DNA from: Deuterostichococcus epilithicus
Taxonomy: Eukaryota > Chlorophyta > Trebouxiophyceae > Prasiolales > Stichococcaceae
Reading direction: 5' to 3'
NCBI GenBank assembly: GCA_033439295.1
Contig: JAVTLE010000023.1
Coordinates: 1,364,001-1,428,000, forward strand
DNA length: 64,000 nt
Below the pieces are notes generated by a model. It was not told the origin of the DNA, made no database searches, and saw nothing but the letters and a program-made list of their open reading frames with translations. How positions within the stretch are numbered: position 1 is the stretch's first letter; each line of letters begins with the position of its first letter. Both the position numbers and the translations under genes were made by a program. Below are positions 22,301 through 31,990 of the stretch, one piece after another.

Positions 22301-22985
22301 TATCAAACCTTTTGAAACCCATCTGGACACTCAGGTGCCGGCAAGGGTGCGGCGATGCAAGACTTTGAGCCCGTCAGCTACAACCTATCCTTCTTCCACT
22401 TCATCTTCTCGCTCGCGTCCATGTACATCGCCATGCTCATGACAGGTGAGCTCGGTCCTGTACGCAAAACCGCTCATCTGCTGCGCTGCTATGCTGCTTC
22501 CAGCGATGCCGCCCTTGCTGCCTTGAGATGAGGCAGCAGGTTGTTGCTCAGCGCCGCAACCCATCACATCGCTGAGGACTTGGTTGTAGTGTGGTCGTCG
22601 CCCCATGCGCATGTCTGGCCATGTTCTCAGAAGCCAGCTCTTGCAGGCTTAGGTGCTGCTCCATAGATGCAGCGATATTTCGGCATGCTGGGGCCAGGGC
22701 ACGGAAGACAAGGACCTGCTGGACGTGGGTTGGTTCTCGGTGTAGGTAAAACCGGATGTTACTAATCATACTAATCAAACTAGTCAAACGAACACCCGCC
22801 CAGGTAGCTCAATGACTGCTGTCCTTGTACTGCCAGGCTGGGGCCAGGGCGCGGAGGAGAAGGACCTTCTGGACGTGGGCTGGTTCTCGGTGTGGGTGAA
22901 GCTGGCGTCACTGGTCGTGACGGCACTGCTGTATGTCTGGACGCTCGTGGCGCCGGCGGTGCTCGTGGACCGCGACTTTTCTTGA
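19398..22985 (+). CDS. Serine incorporator family membrane protein (SERINC/TMS1)
   Basis: Multi-pass membrane protein of the TMS1/TDE1 family. Exon 1 (19398-19425) encodes MGGCLASMAG and joins exon 2 (19557-19663): MCACQCFTCASREVLRKSAR, the Cys-rich start typical of the family, then a membrane segment. Later exons give GYEPSDRWYGLQAVYRLSMG, VRYTSDKRDRYLHHGNWMVK, FPNGLINMYG, FLIVQMIILLDFTQTWNDTW, AVVSLYCAYLGYSALQSEPH, a charged Gly/Ser/Glu loop (SSGAEQPLLARQGDEEEG), YNLSFFHFIFSLASMYIAML and VGWFSVWVKL, ending ...VDRDFS at TGA 22983-22985. About ten or eleven hydrophobic spans are expected. Three introns hold exon-start copies. The role (lipid or phosphatidylserine handling) is inferred from family only. 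Confidence 0.94.
21386..21464 (+). repeat. Copy of a SERINC exon 5' end
   Basis: Direct copy of about 21498-21563 including the acceptor; VVSLYCAYLG in the original, VVSLYCASLG in the copy. Offset about 110 bases. Confidence 0.9.
22228..22262 (+). repeat. Copy of a SERINC exon 5' end (short)
   Basis: Reads GAMLDFELVN, resembling AMQDFEPVSYN of the true exon at about 22350. Offset about 110 bases. Confidence 0.75.
22691..22755 (+). repeat. Copy of the last SERINC exon 5' end
   Basis: 65-base direct copy of 22841-22905 with 9 mismatches by my count, offset 150 bases. The copy carries an in-frame stop and lacks the rest of the exon. Confidence 0.95.
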
Positions 22986-23367
22986 GCTGAGGGAAGGGGG
23001 AAGAAGGATACGAAACCATGCAACAAGGCCGCGAGAGCGTGATTCGACGCTCAAGGATGAAAGACACGGAGATGCTGAGCTAGTTCATTGGTTGGGGTCA
23101 AGGTGATGAGGTTAGAACATGCAGCTGAGTGTTGGTTTACTGTGAAGTTGTGAAGAGTCAACGTCTCGAAAAATAATACCACGTCAACACTCGTTCGTCC
23201 GGAGGGTTCGATCACTGGAGATTTGAACACAGAGGTCATCAGTGCAGACCTGCTGGCAACCGCAACCATACAGGCATCACGCCGCTGGTGCAGCGAAGAA
23301 TGTGAGTTTCGGTAACGCTGCGCGTGGAGCGCGCCACGCGCAGCGCTTCCCCATGAATCTATCAGTG
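22986..23367. other. Intergenic, convergent SERINC and hydrolase ends
   Basis: Nothing recognisable; presumably two 3' UTRs. Confidence 0.5.
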
Positions 23368-25430
23368 TCAGCATGCCTTCAGGTGCTTCTCAAAGAAGGC
23401 TAGCAGGCGGGACCAGGACTTCTCCTGCACCTCCCGCAGGTTGTCCGGCCGCTGCGCACACGGGACGACTCAGCTGATGTGAAGCCGTGGCCATGCTGGC
23501 GTCATGCCATTGCGTTTCCGAAAAGGTTGCGAAAGGGTGTTTGCAAACGAAAAGCGGGTGGTGTTCTCAGGAAGGCACGAATTCAGAAAGACAGGACCCA
23601 CCGGGAAGTTCATGGCCTCCATCTTCTTGACGGCCTCCTGCATGAATCGCAACATGGATCCCGTCGGCGCCTGGGAGAGCTGCAGTCTTTGGAGCTCAGC
23701 CTGCTCCGCAGACGAATCAGGTCCTCAACACGATATTTATTTCGCAGCACTGCTTCTCACCGCAGTGAAGCCGTTCATGTAGGCGTGCCCAACATTGTCG
23801 TACAGGTGCAGCTCCACGTCGCCGCCGGCGCCCTGCACTTTCACAAGTTCTCTTCCCTGAAAATCTGGAGAGCAGAGGAATGTTCAGCCTTGGCGATGTT
23901 GCATCTGGCACTTCGGTGTACCGGGCCTCCTGATGGTGCCCAGCCACTGCTGGTGCCACGGCGCCATGCTGATGGAATATTTTGCGCTGATTGTGCTGCA
24001 GCATCAGAGGGTGTGCATCCCATAGCAAGATCCTTCTCGTCACCTTGATCTTGTCGTACACCCCCTGCGCCGCCTTTGGCGAACTGAACCCCTCCATTGT
24101 ATCTTCCTTTCCGAATTGCATCAGGATCTGCAGGCCAAGGGACCCGATGCATTGATACTATTGGACAGCAGGTGCCCACCATACAGATGCTAATCAAATC
24201 AAAGGGTTGTGCTGACATTGCAAAGCATGCGGCAGGTGCTTTACACGCACCGGGATCTTGATCTTCTCAACCTGGCAGATCTCCTCCTGCACACGCAGAG
24301 CAGATTGCGGTCAGCAACGAAATCACTCAGCACGCTAATAGGGCGCTGCATGCATACAGGATACGGGCGATGATGCTGTGGGGGACCCCTGACCTGCGGC
24401 GTTCCGTAGAATGGCGCGGCGCACGACGCTTTGCTGTGTTGCGCCGCAATGAGCGTCAGAGCACCGCCCATGCAGAAGCCGACGACGCCGACCTGTTACG
24501 ATTGGCAGGCACAGCAAGCGCGGCTTCAGGTTCTGTTCCGCCACATTCGAGCTACCGGCACCTGAAGAAATCACAATAGCCGTGCCGGAACCGCATGCAG
24601 GATTGGCATCATCATATTTCGCCACGGCACACATCAGGGTGGGCATACCTTCTTGCCGTTTTGGGCCAGGTATTCCACTGCAGTGGTCAGCTCATCGCGG
24701 GCCGTCGGCCAGTCCAGGTCGTTCATGAGCTGCGCCAGACCACTGCCATATCAACAGCATCCTGCAAACCCCGGAGCACCCAGCAGCTGGTGCCTGATGC
24801 TCGGACGATGTGGGGATGCAGCTTGCTGCATATGACAGTCCGAGCGAGCACACGTCCATGGCGATTGGGAGATGCTGCAACAGAGACAGAAGCGCCTACG
24901 TGCGTGGCCTCCTCAGCATCGACGCCGACCTTGCCCTTGTACAGGTCCTGCAGGGACAGAAAGACATGTGGAGGAATTGGCGACCTTGTTATGCTGTCGA
25001 CCTGCTCAAGCATGCTTCGAGGGTTTGCCCGCTCGCAAGGTGGTCAAGGGCTGCCAAGGGTGCAGAGAGCTGCCAGGTTGCACCCACCGGCACCAGCACA
25101 CGGTAGCCACCCTTCTCGCTGATGTTGATCGCCTGCTTTTCCAGCTCTGCAGCGCAACATTTGCGGCTATTTACAGCACCGAATGCATCAGACCCCGCTC
25201 ATCGACAGGCTGCTGGAGGTCCATGTACTCGTTTGGTCATGAAAGTTCGGTACAAGGCACAAGCTGCCTGTGTGTTGCATCAGCGCACCTTTGGTGAAGC
25301 CCCACCACTCCTGGATGACCACCACTCCTGGGGCATCAGACGGGCCGTACTCGTACCCTGCAAGCAGCGGCGCATGCCACCTCTGGAGGCCGTCGACGGA
25401 GTTGCCTTCATGTTTAATTCCGCTCACGAG
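23368..25430 (-). CDS. Dienelactone hydrolase family protein
   Basis: Alpha/beta hydrolase with a Cys nucleophile, related to carboxymethylenebutenolidase. Exons on the minus strand read YEYGPSDAPGVVVIQEWWG (first recognisable exon ends at 25289), ISEKGGYRVLVP, DLYKGKVGVDAEEATH, DLDWPTARDELTTAVEYLAQ, VGFCMGGALTLIAAQ (nucleophile Cys), CAAPFYGTP, EDTMEGFSSPKAAQGVYDKI (catalytic Asp), VYDNVGHAYMNGF (catalytic His) and SWSRLLAFFEKHLKAC to TGA 23368-23370. The triad is complete, so the enzyme should be active; the substrate is unknown. The N-terminal exon or start codon was not resolved; the open frame before YEYGP begins without an ATG at about 25430. Confidence 0.9.
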
Positions 25431-26213
25431 ATCACGAGGACGACAGCAAATTGCTGAGGTCCTCTTGAATCACAGCAGTCGCATGCCGTCACTCGCATGC
25501 CGCACGGCTTCAGGATGAAAACAACTCGAGGCCTGCCTGGGATATTGTTGCCGAAGGTAATCTTGTTCATGATGGCTTGCTTCTGAGTGTCTGCATCGAT
25601 CGACAAGATGGTCAGCCAGAGTTACCGATCTCCTAGATCACTCTGTCGGATCGCTGTCAAAAATAGGCTTCATAGAATAGGGTGGCTTGAGGCACCGAAT
25701 GCGTTTCGAGACTGGCAAGGGCAACTCATAACCGCATTGTCGTTATAAATCCATCGCGATGCAACGATCGGTCCTTTATTACGCTAGGCGCAAGCATTTC
25801 GTGCATGTCGGCCCGATCAGCCTTTACACCCCCGAGTCTGCAGCGCACCTGTGGTTGGCAGGTAGTGCCGACTAAATATGTCAGAAGGGGTCTGGGCCTG
25901 TGAAAGCGCAAGTGAAACCGGCTGCACGACGTCAGCGTCGTGCGTACCTTTCACGACGTCATTCAGGCGGGAGAGCTGTAGGGTTTATAGCAGTGACCTA
26001 GTCCGAATTGCTTTGCCAGCGACAACGCCAGCTCGGGCACTTTCAAGGTGCAGCAGGGTATCAGGCCTGGATCTGGACCCGCCGGCCCGTTTTTGGTCTT
26101 AATATATGTTACAACTGAATCAAAGCTGGACCACGGCCGTCCGCACGCGCAGATCCGCGACCGTGGAGCGAGTTGGTTGGTGGGTGAAATAAAGTTTGCC
26201 GGCGCACAGCACC
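25431..26213. other. Intergenic, divergent hydrolase and CDC14 promoter region
   Basis: About 780 bases with no recognisable coding sequence. The hydrolase N-terminal exon may lie in the first 180 bases. Confidence 0.4.
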
Positions 26214-29200
26214 ATGCAGCAGCATGGGGAGTCCGTCGAGCATGTTTTCAACCAGGTAAGCTCAATGACGCGGGCATCATGGCCGTGCGGCAGGATGCGG
26301 CACGGCCATGGTCAGCGATGGCATCTGCCGACCTCGAAAGTACCTTATCGGCGGCATTGGGGGTCAAGGTCCCTTCTGTATGGATATTGCACGATATCAA
26401 TGCATCAAGGACAGCTTGCATGCTGCTCATGAATGCGATCCCCGTATCTGAGCCGAATACAGCTCGGGTCGCCGGGCCAATATCGGTTGCATGTTTGTCC
26501 TGCGGGACATGGGCCGATTCGTGCGATCGGGTTGTCATGCAGGCGCTTGAGATCATTCCTGGTCAATTTGGCTTTCTGGCCGGGCCGCAGCTGAGCTTTG
26601 ATCAAGTCGCGGCTGCCTGTGGCTCAGACCACCTGTTGTACTGCATCGACGATGAGCTGGTGAGCCGTCCAGCAGCAGTTGAACGTTGGGTTAGAAGCAC
26701 TGCACTGCATTGACACAAAAACAGCTCAATCCTGATGGTCCGCCTCTTGACCGGGTCTGCTCCTCTGTGCAGGAGTACGAGCCATTTTATGGCGATTTTG
26801 GGCCACTGAACATGGGCCACACATACATGTTCTGCACGCGCACCGCCTCGCTGCTGCAGGCGAGGCTTGCTGCTCACTGCCAACATCTTGCAATGCATTG
26901 CACGGGGCACCGCACGACGCTGGTATTGATGAGGCTCCTGCAAGACCACCCTCAAGAGCGGCATGTTGGTGATACTGCAGGCCGGCGCCAATCAGGAGAA
27001 GATGGTGTACCTCTACACAGCTCCGCACGCCTGGAAGCGCGCAAACGCTGCAGCACTGGTGAGTGCAATGCTCAGAACCCAAGCCTGTCGTCCACTGCGG
27101 GACGTCAGCTGTTTAATGCACTCCAGTGCGCATACAATGCTTGTTTATCAAACCTTGCACACGCGCCCATTGGCTTGATCCAGACTAATTGCAACGCCAC
27201 CTGCAGGTCGGCATCTTTCAGACGCTGTTCCTGAACGCGACGCCGGCGGCAGTCTACGACCAGCTCGCGGCGGGGGAGCCGTACGAGACCTTCCGAGATG
27301 CGTCCACCGGCGAGAGCATGCTGCCGCTGTCCGTGCTGCACGTCATCGAGGTGTTGCTCGCGGCCTTATACAACCTCGTGCTGTCTTTTGGAAACCTAAC
27401 AGGACATGGATCCCATTGTAAAAACTGCAGGGTGAAGAGAGCCATGCACAAGGCCAAGAATTGACCCGCCGTTGCCTGAAGGTGGTGCTGCGTCGCCGCA
27501 GGGCATGCACGCAGCCGAGCAGGCGGGCTTCCTCCCGTGGACTCGCAACCCAACAGCCTTCGACCTGGAGTCCTACCAGCACTATGAGCAGGTGTGGCTT
27601 CTCCGGTCTACCTCTCCCAGACCAGACCAGTCTAGGACCCGCAAGTCATTGTACGCCAAGTTGTCGCAAGAACTGGAGGTCGATCCTGGAAGCCAAGCCC
27701 TGTGTTTCACCGAATTTGCAGGTCCAGAATGGCGACCTCAACTGGGTACTGCCGGGCAAGCTGCTGGCGTTCGCTGGCCCCACGGCGGTGCCCAAGGTGC
27801 TGTGGGGCTACCGAACGTTCACCCCGGAGGACTACTGGGGCTACTTCCGGGACACTGGCGTGACCGCTGTCATCCGCCTCAACAACAAGGTGCGGCCAAA
27901 AGGGCCACTGCATTTCTTCGCTTGTTTAGAGGTGGTCAGTGCTGCCGTACACCAGACGCTGCGGCACTTGCTCGCTGGCAAGCCTTGGGCTGTCTGTCAA
28001 CAGCGAGCTGCAAGCATCATGTCGTCATTGCTATGCTGAGCACAGTTTGCATTTCGTGCAGTTGTATGATGGCAAGGCGTTCAGGGACGGCGGCTTCCAG
28101 CACTACGACCTGTACTTTCCAGACGGCAGCTGCCCTACGAACGAGATCGTGCTGAAGTTTCTGGACATCTGCGAGCGGGAGTCCGGCGGCGTGGCGATCC
28201 ACTGCAAGGCCGGCCTCGGCCGCACAGGTGAGGCTACAGCGTCTCTGTGCGAGCATGTGCTACCAGCACGCTTGTCCTCGTTCGTGCAGACGGGTTTCTA
28301 CTCCAGCTGCGTGCAACATTGACTTGGCATGCGTCGACAGGGCATGGCGCCGACGGTGAAATGCTTCCTTCGAATGAAGCGTGACTGGTTCCGAATTCAG
28401 GTGTGCTGATCTGCTGCTACATCATGAAGCACTACGGCTTCACAGCAGAGCAGGCCATCTCCTACATTCGCATCTGTCGCCCCGGCAGCGTCATCGGCCC
28501 GCAGCAGACGTTCCTGAAGATCAACGAGCGGGAGCTGTGGCGCCATGGCGATGTGTTCAGGGCCAAAAAGCAGAACGTGCGCATCTTTCTGATGCAGCGG
28601 CAGCCTGGCGGTCGACGAGCGTGACATGCAACTGCCAATTTTCATGTCGGCAACTGTATGCATTCCAAGGGGCTGATGCGTCTACGAGCCTCAGAGATCT
28701 CCTGTTTAGGGTTTAGGGTTGAAGGCCCTGAAATCCACATTCTGCACGATCTGCAGGCCGAGGCAGCAGTGGAGTCGCCCAAGCAGCCCTTGGCGAAGAA
28801 GCGCAGCATGATTGATATTACCGCGACTGCCGCCAGCATGCAGCTGCCGGAGCGGCCGGGGCCCCTACCCGGTGCGACCGCATCGCCGCTGCAGGACGCA
28901 AAGGGCGGACGCCGCTGGACAACCGCCGCCCTGTACGCAGACACCGTGACGGGCTCTCCAGGGCCGCTGGCCGCCGGCGCAGTGGCCAANGCGGCCGCCG
29001 AAGCNGCGGCGGCGTCAGCGGCATTGGCNGGGCGGTCCCGTCTGCAGCCGTGCCGCCGCTGCCGAGCGCGCCGGCGACGCGGTCGGCTGGTTTCCGCTCA
29101 GCGCTGCGGGACATCATGGGCGGTGGCCCCTCGCAGCGCACCCGCGGCAGCAGCAGAGCTGGAGCAGAGGTCTGCTGCAGCGGCGACGAGACACCGCCAG

Positions 29201-29439
29201 CATCGCCCACGCGGGCAACCGCCGTGCCGGCGCTTGCGAAGGCGTCGCCGCACTACATGGCACCAAACGGCCAGCCGCGCAAGGGCGCCAAGGTCCCGCT
29301 GGCGCCGGGAGTGACGCTGCCCGGCGCCAAGGCAAAGCGCGGCCTGGACTTTGGCTCCGGCTGCGGCGCCGGCAGCAATGCCGGCGATGACACCTGGACC
29401 ATCAGCTCTGCCAGTCAGACTGCCCGCTCCTGTGCCTGA
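26214..29439 (+). CDS. CDC14: CDC14-type dual-specificity phosphatase
   Basis: Dephosphorylates CDK sites at mitotic exit. Exon 1 (26214-26255) [14 protein letters not shown]; exon 2 (26543-26659) [15 protein letters not shown]; exon 3 from 26773 [20 protein letters not shown], ending at a GC donor (CTGCAG|gcgagg, about 26860). Then [68 protein letters not shown] and the catalytic exon: [11 protein letters not shown] (Cys and Arg of HCX5R). Next [20 protein letters not shown] and [14 protein letters not shown] long Ala/Pro/Gly tail follows to TGA near 29439. The VKRAMHK junction near 27440-27462 shows an apparent one-base frame problem. Single N bases at 28990, 29005 and 29030 obscure the tail's frame. 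Confidence 0.9.
28705..28720 (+). repeat. Two perfect TTTAGGG units
   Basis: Plant-type telomere motif twice in tandem, in the last CDC14 intron. It is short, so chance or repair-derived origin are both possible. Confidence 0.7.
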
Positions 29440-29837
29440 GTATCCCTGGCAGCCGCTGCCTCTGGCAGCAGGAGGAGCAAGCGACAGGCAGGCAGGCTGA
29501 GCCGAGCGCGGAGGGACTTTTGATGATGACACCGCCATTCGCAAAGCTCTTCTTGGTCCCTGAAAGACTGGGACGAGCCTGTCCTCACCGTAGTCAATAA
29601 CCCCTGCTCGTACTCAACGAGAGGCGGGTTGGGACAAGACGGCTTCGATGCTGCGGGGCTGCAAGAATTGGATCGGGAGTCCCGCTGGTTTCCAGATGTC
29701 GTGCGGGCCTCCAGATGGCAGGTCGTGCACGAGGCAGAGGGTCTGAACACCCTGCTGTCGTCGTGTGCTGCTGCTGCTGTGGAGGGAACTTAGTTTTCGT
29801 CTCGCTTGCACAATGCTCTTTCACTCATTCTCCACCA
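29440..29837. other. Intergenic, convergent CDC14 and TilS ends
   Basis: No gene-like sequence was seen. The TilS 3' end may reach further in than the open frame suggests. Confidence 0.4.
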
Positions 29838-31990
29838 CTAGAACACATGCAGGAGCGGCCGCATGATGAAAGACTTTGCTGTAACCACAAAACACAAACC
29901 GGCCTTCCGAGTGTCTGCCAAAGCAGGGCATGTCCTACTGCCAACATGTCCTACTGCCAATAGTGACTCTACCCACCGCTTGACTCCCTCCCGCCCCGAG
30001 GTCGCTGTTTGCTCTGCTGCTGGAAGGATGCCACAGTGCCCTTGCTGCCCGCCACCGGCCTGACGATGCAGGCGCCGCCTGAAAACCCAGACGCCAGGCG
30101 GCCGGTCCGCATCAACCGCCACAGACGCAACACCGCACCATGCTTTGGCGGTATGTTGCCACCAGATACCGCCTGGATCAAAAGCCGCATGCCTCAGCGA
30201 TGTCACAGCATCATGCCGCGTGACGCACACTCGATGCCATAGCTGTGATGCAAGCCAATGTGCCACAGCGAGGGGCGCCGATACTGTTGTGTGTGGTAGA
30301 AGCAAGCTGCATTGGCAAGGGGTGGAATTGGATAGCATCACCTGCAGCACTGCGGCCAGTGCGCGTACGACAACAGGCTTGGGTGCTGCCGCCAACGGCG
30401 CCAGCACCAGCTGACAGGCGTGCGGCTGCGCACCCAATGGTTGCTGCGGCGGCAAGCACGCCCGCAACAGCTGTTCTGCAGAGTGCTGCATCTCCCGCTG
30501 CGCGGCGGCGCAAACGCCCTGCAGCCTGAGCAGGTCGCTGGCGACTGGCGGTGGCACCGCGGCTGATGCTGACCCATCCTGTGCGGCCGTGCACTCATTC
30601 CCTGCCGGACCAATCAGGCTGTGCACTTGCCGGCAGCCGTCTGGCGGCGCCGCGAGCATTGCGCGGATCGCATTGCGAGCATATGAGCGGTCCTCGTTGG
30701 TGGGGTCGTCGATCCAGGGGATGTGGCAGGCGCGCAGCAGCTGCCGCAGCTCCTCCCGATGCACGCCGAGCAGCGGCCGCAGCAGTCGGACGTTGGCCGG
30801 GCGACCGTGTGTATCGGCGCCAGGGGTGCCAACAGCACTGCCGATGCTGTCGGTGTGGCTCGTGTTGCCGCTGTCGACGGCGAGCATCGAGGCTAGCGCC
30901 ATGCCTGCGAGGCCGCCGACGCCGCTGGCGCGGGACAGCCGCATCAGAAATGTTTCTGCCTGGTCGCCTGCACAACAACAGGAAGCCTTGCTGCAGCGTC
31001 GCCATGCTGAGCACATGTCATCCCTCGTGCACAACACCAGGGTATTGTGCTGGCTTTGTCACGACACGTCCATGTGCGCATGTCACCGTGGCGATCGACA
31101 GGCCCACAGCCAAGGGTGCGTACTCGTAGGCGTACCAGCCTGGTGGGCGACGAGCAGATCGCTGACGCCATGCTGACGACAGGCCTCATGGAAGAGTCGC
31201 TGCCGCGCCGCCCGTGCCTCGGCCATCATTGCGCCGTGCGCCGGGCGGCCGCCGGGCCACTCCGCCCGCAGCAGCACCGGTTGCAGGCCCCAGCCGCGCA
31301 CGAGCTCCGCGGTGGCGGCCGCCTCCGTCCCGCCGGCTGGCCGCAGTCTGTGGTCAATGATGAGTGCCAGGGCGGCGCCGCCATGTGCTCGTGATCTGGT
31401 TGCAGCTGCGGCGGGCTGATGCTGCAGTGGACCTGCAGGTGCCGAGATGGTGGGCAGGGCAGCCGAAGCAAGGAGTAGACGGCGAGCGGTGCTGACCAAG
31501 TGCTCTGGTTGCGGCACGCCTGCGGGTTGCACCGGCTGCAGCAGTGCGGCACAATCAGCAGTGGGCGGCAGCGGCAGCGAGACCCCTGCTTGCAGCTTGC
31601 GTAAAGTCGTCGATCAGTAATGTTTAACATCTCATCATTGTGCCCACGCGCATGCTAAACATCAGTACAAACCAGCGCGGAGACATGCGTGCCTTCACGT
31701 CCGCTCCACCAGGCCGTCAGCAGGGCAAGTGCGAGGCTGTCTGAGCCGCCAGAAACAGCTACCGCGACTCTGTGTTGAGGGGACGCCAGGCCCTGTGCTT
31801 GCAACTGGGCTGCGAAGTGCTGCAGCAAAGTCATCCACAGGTCAAGCTGCACAGTTTGGCGAGGCAAACGGGACCAAATTTGAGCCTTGTGCGATCGATT
31901 TCGTTGTGACAAGGCGGAGGAGTTGTGGCAAGGCTGGCCGCTCTCGCAGCCTATGACTAGGCTTCCTGACTGAGCACGTGGGCAAAGCAT
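29838..31990 (-). CDS. TilS: tRNA(Ile)-lysidine synthase, probably organellar
   Basis: Converts the wobble C of tRNA-Ile(CAU) to lysidine in bacteria-like translation systems. The first exon (31990 to about 31660) reads QHRVAVAVSGGSDSLALALL, with the PP-loop ATP motif SGGSDS. The second exon has LALIIDHRLRPAGGTEA and HGAMMAEARAARQRLFHEAC, then VAHQ. The third starts DQAETFLMRLSRASGVGGLA and has LRPLLGVHREELRQLL, DDPTNEDRSYARNAIRAML and an Ala/Gln-rich C-terminal part. The SGGxDS, A-H-x(n)-DQAET and RxxxRN motifs fit TilS. The first about 60 residues before the PP-loop are Ser/Arg/Gln-rich and could be a plastid transit peptide. The last about 100 residues do not resemble the family, so the true stop may be earlier or spliced. 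Confidence 0.88.
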
